A DNA stretch of 64,000 bases from Albidovulum denitrificans (lineage in GTDB: Bacteria > Pseudomonadota > Alphaproteobacteria > Rhodobacterales > Rhodobacteraceae): contig NZ_PVEP01000006.1 of assembly GCF_002973535.1 (NCBI RefSeq), positions 186,001 to 250,000 on the forward strand, given 5' to 3'. Within the stretch, counting starts at the first letter, position 1. Every line of letters begins with the position of its first letter. The notes beneath the pieces are model-generated. The model worked only from the letters and a program-made list of their open reading frames with translations, ran no database searches and was not told the origin of the DNA. Shown piece by piece: positions 18,793 to 26,493 of the stretch. The position numbers and the translations under genes are program-made.

Positions 18793-19372
18793 CACGCCGT
18801 CCGTTCCGCCCGTTCCGGTCGGGTCAAGGGTCGCTGCGTTCGCCCACGTGGCGATCCAGTGTGCCGAGGAACCCGAGCCGGTGGAAGACACGCCCCAGGT
18901 CAGGGTCTGGCGCCGCCACCACGGAGCCAGGGGTATGGCACGGGTTCACCCACATCTGGCGCGGAACGTACACGACCCGGTGGTCGTGCAGATGATCCTC
19001 ACCGCGCTTGCGCCCTTCGCCGACCGCGCCTGCGGCCTTGTCTACGTGACCAGCGGCTTTGCGCTGAACTATCGCAGCCCGGTCCTGCCGCATCTTCTGA
19101 ACGCCCTGCCGCCCTTCGCCTCGGTCGCCGCACTGCGGCACGAAGCCGATACGTCGCTGCCCGCAGAGGCGCTTCGCCTGGTCGAGGCCGTCCTGCGCGA
19201 GGGCGAGGTCTGCCTGCTGATCCATGACCGTTCGCGGCGTCTGGTCGCGGCCGACGACGCTGCTCGCGGTGCGGGCGGGGTGGATTTCATCCTGCTGACG
19301 CCGTCTGCCACGACCACCTGTCCCGCCCTTTCCCAAGTCACCGACCTTCTCAAGGAAGGAACCCTGCAATGA
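18785..19372 (+). CDS. unrecognised 195-aa protein, possibly half of a KAS III (thiolase) fold
   Basis: No firm family assignment. ATG 18785 (MFDTPSVPP) overlaps the preceding gene by 8 bases; the stop overlaps the MATE gene (ATGA). Its order of elements parallels the first half of the KAS III-like proteins in the cluster: a HPHLARNVHDP stretch, a predicted strand CGLVYVTSG, a helix-turn LPHLLNALPPFASVAALR, then LRLVEAVLREGEVCLLIHD, which matches the helix and strand after the active-site Cys in KAS III. The residue aligned with that Cys would be Thr or Ser (DTSL), so no condensation chemistry is expected. If right, it would be a truncated, catalytically silent paralogue acting as a partner subunit. 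Confidence 0.55.
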   Translation: MFDTPSVPPVPVGSRVAAFAHVAIQCAEEPEPVEDTPQVRVWRRHHGARGMARVHPHLARNVHDPVVVQMILTALAPFADRACGLVYVTSGFALNYRSPVLPHLLNALPPFASVAALRHEADTSLPAEALRLVEAVLREGEVCLLIHDRSRRLVAADDAARGAGGVDFILLTPSATTTCPALSQVTDLLKEGTLQ

Positions 19373-20751
19373 CCGCAATCGACACGCCTTATAATCTGGG
19401 ACCTGACCCGGCCCCCGTTCATCTGAGCTGGAGCAAGACCTGGTCCGACCTGCTTCACATGGCCTGGCCCATCATGCTGGGGGCCGGCGCGATGGCCTTG
19501 CTGCATACCGGGCAGGCGAGCCTGCTTGGCCATGTCCCCGACACCCGGCCGCTTTATCTGTTGTCGATGTTGCAGCCCTGGTATCTGCTGTTCTTCGCCT
19601 TCCTCGAAGCGCTTGCAATCACCGCGCAGGTGTTCAGTGCCAGGTCCTGCAAGGCCTGGCCGAAGGGGGGGATCAAGGTGGCCGTGCTGCTGCTGTCGTT
19701 GTTGTCACTTGCGATCACGGCGGGCCTGCTCTGGTGCGTGCGCGAAAGCGACTGGCTCCTGATCCATTATTTCAAAGTGCTGGACGAGGCGACGCTGGCG
19801 GTGCTGCCTGCCTATATCCTGACCCTTGCGCCCTTCGCCCTGTTCGAGATCCTGAACGGCACGATGCGCGGGCAGGGGCGGACCCTGCCCGGGCTGATCG
19901 TGCTGGGAATTGCGGTCGTAATCAATCTTGGCGTGACTTATTACCTGCTGCACGCGGTGGGTATGGGCATCGAGGCGCTGTTCTACGGCAACCTTGTCTC
20001 GGGCGGTGCGGCCACGCTGCTGATGGCCGGTGTCGTCCTTTTCTCGCTGGACGGTTCAGGCCCCGCGCCGCTGTTGCCAAGCGTGATACGCGCGGCCACC
20101 TTGCTGGCTGTCGTGGGCGCGCCGGTCTTTCTGTCGATGGTGGTGGGCTTTTTCAGCTCCACCGTCCTGTTCGGCCGAATGGCCGAATTCGGCAGCGAAC
20201 ATGCCTCGGGCTTTCTGCTGGCGACGCGGCTACGGTTCTTCATGCTGATCCCGGCGACGGCGCTTGCAACCTCGCTGGCGGTTCTGCTGAACCAGGACAA
20301 TGAAGCCGATGGCGGTGGCGCGCATCACATGGCGCGGTTGCTGCAATCTGCGACGGGCCTGCTGGTGTTTTATGCGGTGCTGGTGGCCGCTCTCTACGCG
20401 GCGCAACCCTTCCTGATCGCGGCGTTGGCCGAGGATCAGCAGGTGCGGACCGCCGCGGATGCGATGTTGACCCTGCTGTTGCCCACCTACATCATCGTCG
20501 CCTTCGTGGTTTTCTGCCATGTGGTGATGGAGAACCTGGGCCGCGGCGGCCGTGTGCTGTTCTGGACCCTGCTCCTTGAGGGGGCCACCTGCTGGGCGCT
20601 GCTGCGATACGCCACCGACATCGACCGCGCAATGTGGGTGCTGATCGGCTCGGCTCTGGTCTACGGCACGGTCTTTGCCGTGGAGTACGGGCTGATGGCC
20701 CGGGCGCTGTCGCGCCGGGCCGAGGCCACGAGCCGGAAGGCGGCGGCATGA
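19369..20751 (+). CDS. MATE-family multidrug/metabolite efflux transporter
   Basis: Integral membrane protein of 460 aa with about 12 hydrophobic helices in two similar halves. The start (WSDLLHMAWPIMLGAGAMALLHTGQASLLGHV) follows the usual MATE opening, in which a bundle of helices near the N-terminus lines the cation site. It should exchange H+ or Na+ for an organic compound. Position inside the operon, with ATGA overlaps on both sides, argues for export of the cluster's product or self-protection. It provides a second export route beside the MacAB-like system. Confidence 0.88.
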   Translation: MTAIDTPYNLGPDPAPVHLSWSKTWSDLLHMAWPIMLGAGAMALLHTGQASLLGHVPDTRPLYLLSMLQPWYLLFFAFLEALAITAQVFSARSCKAWPKGGIKVAVLLLSLLSLAITAGLLWCVRESDWLLIHYFKVLDEATLAVLPAYILTLAPFALFEILNGTMRGQGRTLPGLIVLGIAVVINLGVTYYLLHAVGMGIEALFYGNLVSGGAATLLMAGVVLFSLDGSGPAPLLPSVIRAATLLAVVGAPVFLSMVVGFFSSTVLFGRMAEFGSEHASGFLLATRLRFFMLIPATALATSLAVLLNQDNEADGGGAHHMARLLQSATGLLVFYAVLVAALYAAQPFLIAALAEDQQVRTAADAMLTLLLPTYIIVAFVVFCHVVMENLGRGGRVLFWTLLLEGATCWALLRYATDIDRAMWVLIGSALVYGTVFAVEYGLMARALSRRAEATSRKAAA

Positions 20752-21728
20752 GTCGGGCGGAGCCCTTGACGATCCGCGCGATGGCGGCCCATGTCCCCTC
20801 TGCTGCACAGACCCTGGCCGAGGCAGCGGCCGAGATCGGCCTGAACGGAATGCAGGTACGGATGTTCGGGCGCCTCTTCGGTCTTGAGCGTCTGCCCTAC
20901 GATCCCGGCGAGAGCCTTGAAACCCTGCTGGTCAGCGCGCTCGACGCGCTGGCCTCTCAGGACCCGGCGGCCATCCGGCGTGTACGCTATGTGATACACA
21001 CCCACACCATCCCCGCGGTGCGGCCTGCCTTTGCGCGCATCGGCCTGAATCTGCCTCAGCGGATCGAGACGCTGAGCCTGACCATGGCTCACTGCGCCTC
21101 TGGCTTGGTGGCGCTGGAGATGCTGGACGATCTCCTGATCTCTGGCGAAACGGCGATCATCCTGGCGGGTGAGAAGGCATTTCACCCTCGCGTGCGGGTG
21201 ATCCAGGATACGACGGTCATGTCGGACGGAGCAGTCGCCCTGCTGGTCGGCCGCGGTGAGGGGCGGATCGCGGTACGCGCCACCCATGCCATCCATGACG
21301 GACGCTTCGCCATCAGCCGCGGCCATCGCGGCGAGGAACCGGCCCTGCCAGACAATTATGTCGGCTTCGTCGGCGCCCATATCCGCGCTGCCCTGACACG
21401 GTTCGGACTGGCACCCGGCGATCTGCGCCTGATCCTGCCGCATAACGTCAATCTGGTTTCCTGGGGAGCCATCGCCAAGACGCTGGGTCTGCCGTTGACG
21501 GCGGTCTACACGCGCAACATTCCCCGCTATGGCCACTGCTTCGGCGCCGATCCTCTGCTGAACCTGATGGATGCCGAGGCTGACGGGCTGCTTGCCCCCG
21601 GAGACCGCGCGCTTTGCGTGTCGGTCGGAATGGGGATGAGCGCCGCCGCCACCCTGATCGACATCCTGCCCGCCCCCGTTCCCGCTTCTATCCCCGCCCA
21701 GCGAAAGGATCTTTCCCCATGCTCCTGA
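20748..21728 (+). CDS. KAS III-like condensing enzyme or acyltransferase (paralogue 1)
   Basis: Thiolase-fold protein of 326 aa related to 3-oxoacyl-ACP synthase III. The nucleophile is Cys116 (MAHCASG). His232 sits in LPHNVNLVSW, matching the triad His. At the place of the third residue, usually Asn in GNTSAAS, the sequence reads YGHCFGADP, putting His263 there. A C-H-H arrangement rather than C-H-N would affect decarboxylative condensation, so acyl transfer or an atypical condensation should be considered. Start at 20748 overlaps the MATE stop; the stop overlaps the decarboxylase start by 10 bases. Best guess is a condensing or offloading enzyme using ACP-bound substrates. Confidence 0.83.
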   Translation: MSRAEPLTIRAMAAHVPSAAQTLAEAAAEIGLNGMQVRMFGRLFGLERLPYDPGESLETLLVSALDALASQDPAAIRRVRYVIHTHTIPAVRPAFARIGLNLPQRIETLSLTMAHCASGLVALEMLDDLLISGETAIILAGEKAFHPRVRVIQDTTVMSDGAVALLVGRGEGRIAVRATHAIHDGRFAISRGHRGEEPALPDNYVGFVGAHIRAALTRFGLAPGDLRLILPHNVNLVSWGAIAKTLGLPLTAVYTRNIPRYGHCFGADPLLNLMDAEADGLLAPGDRALCVSVGMGMSAAATLIDILPAPVPASIPAQRKDLSPCS

Positions 21729-23023
21729 CCGACAAAGTCCTGGCTGACATTGCCGGGCATGTACCCACGCCCTTCTTCGCCTATGACCAAAGCGCAATGA
21801 AGGCGACGTTCCAGGGGTTGAAACGCTACCTGCCCGAGGGATCGGACATCTACTATTCGCTCAAGGCGAATCCGAACAAGGCCGTGGTCAGGACCCTGAC
21901 CGAAGAGGGCGCCGGCTGCGAGGTCTGCTCGCGCGCAGAGCTGGAGACCGCCGTGGCCGCAGGCGGAAATCCGCGCCGTATCATCTATGTCGGCCCCGCC
22001 AAATCGGAGCGGGATATTGAGCGCGCCATGGATCTCGGCATCAAGGCGATCATCGCCGAAAGCCGTGCCGAGCTGGAGTTGATCGGCAGCATCGCCGCGC
22101 GGCGCTGCGCGGTGCAGCCGGTGGGTCTGCGCATCAACCCCGACTTCAAGAGCGCTTCGGTGCGGATCAAGATGACCGGCGTGGCCAGCCAGTTCGGCAT
22201 CGACGAAGCGGAGCTTTGGGACGTGCTCGACATGGTCGAGGCACATGCCAGCCTGATCCCTGTGGGCATCCATGTCTATCTGGGCTCGCGCATCCTTGAA
22301 GAAGAGGCGGTATTCGCCAACACGCGCAATATACTGGAGCTTGCCGAGCGGGTTTCCGCGCATCTTGGCCGCCCCCTTTCCTTCGTCGATGTGGGTGGTG
22401 GCTTTGGTCTCGCCTATTTTCCGAAGGAACGGGATCTGGATCCGGTGCGCCTGGGCGGGGGGCTGGCAGACCTGATCGCCGAATTCCGCGCCCGCCACCG
22501 CAGGACACGGGTGCTGATCGAACTGGGGCGCTATCTGGTGGCGGCCAGCGGCGTCCTGGTGACCAGTGTGCGCTACGTCAAGCAAAGCAAGGGCAAGACC
22601 TTTGCCGTCTGCGACGGCGGCTCGAACATCTTCGCCGCGGCCGCGGGCTATGGTTCCGCCTTCCGCAAGAACTGGCCGGTGCGGCGGCTGGGTGCCTGCG
22701 ATGGCGATATGACCGAACAGATGCTGACCGGGCCGCTGTGTACGCCCTCGGACACCACCGGAGACAAGGTCATGCTGCCGCGGCTGAAGCCGGGGGACCT
22801 GCTGTGCTTCGAGCGGGCGGGGGCCTACGGACCCTCCGCCTCGCCCACCCGGTTCCTCAGCTTCGGTCACCCGGCCGAGGTGATGCTGACGCCCGCAGGT
22901 GCGGTCCTCGTGCGTGAGGCAGACCCGGCCGACCAAGAGATCCCGCATCAGGTCTGGCGGCCCCTGCCGCGGGATACCGGGATGGCGCAGGACGATACGG
23001 GGGTGCTGGCCCATGCCTGCTGA
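21719..23023 (+). CDS. type III PLP-dependent decarboxylase, BtrK/DAP decarboxylase-like
   Basis: Alanine-racemase-fold decarboxylase of 434 aa. Lys49 in YYSLKANPNK is the PLP Schiff-base residue; the phosphate-binding glycine run VDVGGGFGL and the second-subunit motif GPLCTPSDT are present. Family members act on free diaminopimelate, ornithine or lysine, but a branch including BtrK of butirosin synthesis acts on an amino acid held on a carrier protein, and another branch occurs with an AMP ligase and ACP in exosortase-A loci. The presence here of two ACPs and ligases favours ACP-linked decarboxylation. ATG 21719 overlaps the KAS III gene; its stop overlaps the next ACAD gene. Confidence 0.87.
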   Translation: MLLTDKVLADIAGHVPTPFFAYDQSAMKATFQGLKRYLPEGSDIYYSLKANPNKAVVRTLTEEGAGCEVCSRAELETAVAAGGNPRRIIYVGPAKSERDIERAMDLGIKAIIAESRAELELIGSIAARRCAVQPVGLRINPDFKSASVRIKMTGVASQFGIDEAELWDVLDMVEAHASLIPVGIHVYLGSRILEEEAVFANTRNILELAERVSAHLGRPLSFVDVGGGFGLAYFPKERDLDPVRLGGGLADLIAEFRARHRRTRVLIELGRYLVAASGVLVTSVRYVKQSKGKTFAVCDGGSNIFAAAAGYGSAFRKNWPVRRLGACDGDMTEQMLTGPLCTPSDTTGDKVMLPRLKPGDLLCFERAGAYGPSASPTRFLSFGHPAEVMLTPAGAVLVREADPADQEIPHQVWRPLPRDTGMAQDDTGVLAHAC

Positions 23024-24137
23024 GACAGCGCTGCGCCTGGTTCAGGCGCTGGACCACCAATTGCCGCGCCTGGCCGAAGCCGCCGACGCGCAGGAAACCG
23101 ACGCCGAAGCCTGGCGTACTGTGTGGTCCGATCCGCAGATGCGGGCGATTTCCTATGTTGGCGTACCCGATGCGATCACGCCCTACCGTTTTGCCGAGGC
23201 GGGGCTGGGTGCCGAATGCGGCCATGCGCTGCACCTGGCGCTTGTCGAAAGGCTGTCGCGCGGGGCGGCGAGCGCCATGATGGCGCTTCCGGCCTCGGCG
23301 ATGTCAACACGCGCGGTGCTGCGACTGGGGACCGAAGATCAGATTGAACGGTTCTTTCGGCCCTTTTCCGATGGCGCGGCCTGGACCTTTTTCGGGGTGA
23401 CAGAGCCCGCAGTGGGTTCGGATGCCGGGCAGTGTCGCATGCGGCTCGATCCTGCGGGCTCGGGCTGGTTCCTGACCGGGGAAAAGACGCTGATCGGCGG
23501 TGCGACACTGGCGCAGCGCGGGCTGGTGCTGGCCACCGACCGGACGCAGCTTCGCCTGGCGATGGTGATGCAGGCGGCGGACGGGCGCGCGTTTTGCGCC
23601 GAGAAGCTGCCGATGACCGGGCTTTGCGGTGCCGGTATCTCGCACCTTCGGTTCGACGGGCTCGCCATCGGGGCCGAGGATATCCTTGCCATCGACAGTC
23701 GCCGCCCCGTCATGCTGACCCTTGCCGATGTCTTCGAGAAGCACCGGCCGATGGTGGGCGCCATGGCGCTTGGTACCGGTCGGGCCATGCTCGACCGGCT
23801 GGCCGAGGGCGGCGCGACCGGGGGTTTCGACGACCTCCTGCGCGAACATGGCGCCTTGCTGCGGCGGATGGTGGGTTTGGGTGTGCAGGCCGATACTGGC
23901 CCCTTGCCGGTCCATGCTGTCAGCCAGTTCAAGCGTCAGGCCACCGCTTTCACCGATCGGGTGCGGGCGCGCATTGCCGCCCGCGCCCCCGCCATTCTGC
24001 TTGCCGATCGCCGGATGCGGCGGCTTTGGCGTGATGCGGGCGCGTTCGAATACATGGAAGGTACGACAGCCATCCACAGTCTCAATGCTTATCGCGATTA
24101 CGTCACCAGAGAGGTTTTCCATGACCGTGCAGTTTGA
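23013..24137 (+). CDS. acyl-CoA dehydrogenase family protein (second full-length paralogue)
   Basis: Flavoprotein of 374 aa. Motifs: FFGVTEPAVGSDAG near residue 130, GWFLTGEKTLIGGA, and the C-terminal FEYMEGTTAIHSLN with Glu349 as likely catalytic base. It shares the unusual YMEGxTxIHxLNA ending with the ACAD at 17680, so the two are paralogues that diverged inside the cluster. The start overlaps the decarboxylase stop by 11 bases and the stop overlaps the next gene by 17. Likely job: desaturation of a carrier-bound acyl or aminoacyl chain at a different stage from the first ACAD. Confidence 0.88.
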   Translation: MPAETALRLVQALDHQLPRLAEAADAQETDAEAWRTVWSDPQMRAISYVGVPDAITPYRFAEAGLGAECGHALHLALVERLSRGAASAMMALPASAMSTRAVLRLGTEDQIERFFRPFSDGAAWTFFGVTEPAVGSDAGQCRMRLDPAGSGWFLTGEKTLIGGATLAQRGLVLATDRTQLRLAMVMQAADGRAFCAEKLPMTGLCGAGISHLRFDGLAIGAEDILAIDSRRPVMLTLADVFEKHRPMVGAMALGTGRAMLDRLAEGGATGGFDDLLREHGALLRRMVGLGVQADTGPLPVHAVSQFKRQATAFTDRVRARIAARAPAILLADRRMRRLWRDAGAFEYMEGTTAIHSLNAYRDYVTREVFHDRAV

Positions 24138-24963
24138 CCCCGGCCGCCTGATCTGGGACTGCTTTGGCGGTCTCGAAGTACCCGAACCCGCCTGGGAGGG
24201 CGACCGCGACTACTGGGAGGGTTTCAACAAGGCCTTCTTTGCCGCCAACGGCATGGATTACGATCCCGCGCGTGACAGCAACGTCGCCGTCTGGATCAGG
24301 TCCGAGGATAGGGCCTCGTTCTCGGACATGGTCGCGGCTCTCGCGCCGCGGCTGGCGGGGGCCGAGGATGCCGACCTGGTCCTTCTTGCACATTGGCTGC
24401 CGGACCTGCACATGGGGACCTCGGTCACCAATTACGCCATGCACCGGCTGGGGCTGACCGAAGCCCTGGGCTTTGCCATCAGTGACCGGGGGCTGTCGGC
24501 CCCGCTCTTCGCCTTCGATTATGCGGCGCGGGTTCTGCAACAGGGCCGCCGAAGGAAGGTCCTTCTGATGGTCATGGATCAGCGCACCATGCTCTATCGT
24601 GATCCTGCGATAGAGGCGCTTGCCCCGGCCAATGTCGCCGCGTTGATGGTGCTGGACGGGAAGGCGCCCGATGGCATGACCTATCGCGGCTATGCCAGGC
24701 GGGTCGTGGCCGAAAAGGCCGGGCTTGCGGCTGCGCTGGCAGAGATCCGGGCCGAGCTAGGCTTGCCCGAGACCACGACGGTGATCGGACCCAACGCCGT
24801 GGCGCCGGATGTGGCCATCGACCCAAGCCTTGTCTGTGCCGCGCCTTTCATCGCGCTGGCGAGGCTTGAGACATCACCAGCGGCAGCGCTGCTGGCGACT
24901 TGGCACCAGGGCAGTCTTTGCGCCATCGGCTTTCAGCGCGAAGGGATCCGTGATGCGGCTTGA
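24121..24963 (+). CDS. catalytically degenerate KAS III-like protein (paralogue 2)
   Basis: Protein of 280 aa whose spacing of strands and helices follows the neighbouring KAS III-like proteins: DLVLLAHWLPDLH strand, FAFDYAARVLQQGRRRKVLLMVMD helix-strand after the active-site position, and a VIGPNAV segment where the others have PHNxN. By hand alignment with the gene at 24953, the Cys position is Leu (RGLSAPL against FNCAGMF), the triad His is missing and the GHxxxAD motif is gone. It is therefore probably inactive and may pair with the active paralogue just downstream, as chain-length factors pair with ketosynthases in type II PKS. Overlaps at both ends support equal production. Confidence 0.68.
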   Translation: MTVQFDPGRLIWDCFGGLEVPEPAWEGDRDYWEGFNKAFFAANGMDYDPARDSNVAVWIRSEDRASFSDMVAALAPRLAGAEDADLVLLAHWLPDLHMGTSVTNYAMHRLGLTEALGFAISDRGLSAPLFAFDYAARVLQQGRRRKVLLMVMDQRTMLYRDPAIEALAPANVAALMVLDGKAPDGMTYRGYARRVVAEKAGLAAALAEIRAELGLPETTTVIGPNAVAPDVAIDPSLVCAAPFIALARLETSPAAALLATWHQGSLCAIGFQREGIRDAA

Positions 24964-25885
24964 AGCCATCGAAACCATCGTTCCCGAGCAGCGCATAGAC
25001 GTTGCGGACACGATCCGCGATGCAGGCGGGGGCGTCGATGAAATCCGCCTGTTTCAGCAGCTTTTCGAAATGCAGACCCTGGCCGCGGCCGATCCGGCCA
25101 AGGGGATGCACGGCTATCTTGCCGATCTGCTGGACCGGATCGGCCCGGCGCCGCAGGAGCTTGGGCCGGTCGCGCTGCTCCACGCCCACTCCCTGCCGGC
25201 GCGCAGCGGGCAGCGCCTTGCCGATCTGGGTCGGCTGGCCAGCCATCCCGCTTTGGCGACGCTGAACGGGACATGGGACGTGGACCAGTTCAACTGTGCC
25301 GGCATGTTCTACGCTCTGGCCGCTGCCGAGCGCATGCTCAGGGCCGGGACCGTTGGTAGTGCGCTGATCTTCGGTGGTGATTGCCTCTCCGACTGGCCGC
25401 TCGCGCAGCGCTACGTGCCGACCTGCACCGCGCTTGGCGACGGCTACGCCCTTCTGCGGGTGTCGAAGCGGCCCGGCGGCCTGCAACTCGGCGCGATCTC
25501 GACGCGCTATTTCGCGGGCTATGCGGGCGGTCTGGATGGCCCGGCCGAGGAAATGGACCGCTACAACCGCGCCCATATCGACATTGTGCGCCAAACCCTT
25601 GCCATGGCGGGACACGACCCCGATCGGGGGAGCCTTTTCCCGCACAACATCAACGGGCTGAGCTGGCGCCTTTTCTCGCGTATGAGCGGGCTGGCACACG
25701 ACCGGATCCATGACGGGCTGGTGCGGGATATCGGTCACTGCTGCAATGCGGATCCCTTCATCGTGCTGGATCGCGCCCTGGCCGTGGGCGCCGTGGAGGG
25801 TACGGTGCTTTCTGTGGGTATGGCGGGCTTTGCCGGTGCAGCAACGATTCGCGGTACGCGGGAGACGGTGCTGGCGGCGGCCTGA
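24953..25885 (+). CDS. KAS III-like condensing enzyme or acyltransferase (paralogue 3)
   Basis: Thiolase-fold protein of 310 aa. Active-site candidates are Cys115 (QFNCAGM), His231 (FPHNINGLSW) and His262 (IGHCCNADP), again with His where KAS III normally has the triad Asn. ATG 24953 overlaps the previous gene by 11 bases; a GTG codon immediately precedes it. It is the last gene of the rightward operon, followed by a strong intrinsic terminator. It is the probable catalytic partner of the degenerate paralogue upstream. Closest family relation is KAS III; I cannot say which acyl donor it uses. Confidence 0.83.
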   Translation: MRLEAIETIVPEQRIDVADTIRDAGGGVDEIRLFQQLFEMQTLAAADPAKGMHGYLADLLDRIGPAPQELGPVALLHAHSLPARSGQRLADLGRLASHPALATLNGTWDVDQFNCAGMFYALAAAERMLRAGTVGSALIFGGDCLSDWPLAQRYVPTCTALGDGYALLRVSKRPGGLQLGAISTRYFAGYAGGLDGPAEEMDRYNRAHIDIVRQTLAMAGHDPDRGSLFPHNINGLSWRLFSRMSGLAHDRIHDGLVRDIGHCCNADPFIVLDRALAVGAVEGTVLSVGMAGFAGAATIRGTRETVLAAA

Positions 25886-25914
25886 ACAGCGCCGCGCCCG
25901 CCACAGCCAGACGT

Positions 25915-25956
25915 AAAACCGCCGCCGGTGTGATCCGGCGGCGGTTTTCTTTTGTC
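25915..25956 (+). terminator. intrinsic terminator of the exporter/enzyme operon
   Basis: A perfect 14-base-pair stem (AAAACCGCCGCCGG at 25915-25928 with CCGGCGGCGGTTTT at 25935-25948), a six-base loop and a CTTTT tract follow the last KAS III gene by 30 bases. The A-run on the left and T-run on the right make it work in both directions, so it can also stop the leftward transcript of the small gene at 25974. Confidence 0.93.
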
Positions 25957-25973
25957 CTTTCGAACCGTGGGGT

Positions 25974-26252
25974 TCAGGCAAATTCAGCGATGGACGGACG
26001 GTCCTGCAGACCCCAAAGCTCGGTGACCTCCTCGATGAAGGGGGTGATGGTCTTGCGGTCCACCATGCGGTCCTGTCCCCGATCCATCGCGGCAAGGAGC
26101 GTTGCGGCGAAGTCGCGGTTGCGGCGCGCCTCGTCCATCGCCACCGCGCCGGTGATGATCCGCGGGCGGCTGGCATTCGAGAGCATAGATGCCTTGAGAC
26201 GTTCGATCCGCTTCTCGAGGCGGGCAATCTTCTCGTCGGGGGTTTCCGTCAT
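25974..26252 (-). CDS. small TraD/mobilisation-type protein, function unknown
   Basis: Protein of 92 aa with a charged N-terminal helix (EKIARLEKRIERLKASML), then RPRIITGAVAMDEARRNRDFAATLLAAMD. The order coiled helix, R(K)II.GA, 'DFAA.LLAA.DR' is reminiscent of small conjugal-transfer TraD-type accessory proteins, which occur on plasmids and integrative elements. No relaxase or other transfer gene is adjacent. AGGAG lies seven bases before ATG 26252. It is the only minus-strand gene between the two rightward biosynthetic operons, so it may be a leftover of the element that brought part of the cluster. The family match is by pattern only. Confidence 0.6.
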   Translation of the reverse strand: MTETPDEKIARLEKRIERLKASMLSNASRPRIITGAVAMDEARRNRDFAATLLAAMDRGQDRMVDRKTITPFIEEVTELWGLQDRPSIAEFA

Positions 26253-26493
26253 TTGGGTCTCCTCATTTTGGGGCGATGCGGGAAGGATGTCCCGGCCGGA
26301 GGATCGCTGCGACCTGAATGAGGATATTGTCCCCGCGGCGGATTCTTGCACCAGGCGCGGAAAGCTGGACGTCCAAAATGACGTATCGGGGACCTGCCAT
26401 CATTCTGGCCTCACTGACAAAATCATCATCTGGGACGAAGCTTGGCGAATTACCTGACTTGGTGGGGTTCAACTGTAGGCACCAGGAGTCAGC
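26253..26493 (+). promoter_or_regulatory. intergenic promoter region upstream of thioesterase operon
   Basis: About 240 bases separate the divergent small gene and the thioesterase gene. The half nearest the thioesterase is less GC-rich (GACAAAATCATCATC, GAAGCTTGGCGAATTACC) and should hold the promoter of the second rightward operon. AGGAG at 26484-26488 is the ribosome site for ATG 26494. No specific operator was recognised. Confidence 0.4.

Noticed and set aside
25974-26252. Reading the small protein as a chorismate mutase
   Set aside because: Size is similar, but the conserved Arg, Lys and Glu pattern of AroQ is absent; the TraD-like pattern fits better.
26263-26403. Possible 46-codon minus-strand gene just upstream of the TraD-like gene
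   Set aside because: Plausible spacing, but no recognisable content and only a weak ribosome site; kept out of the annotation.
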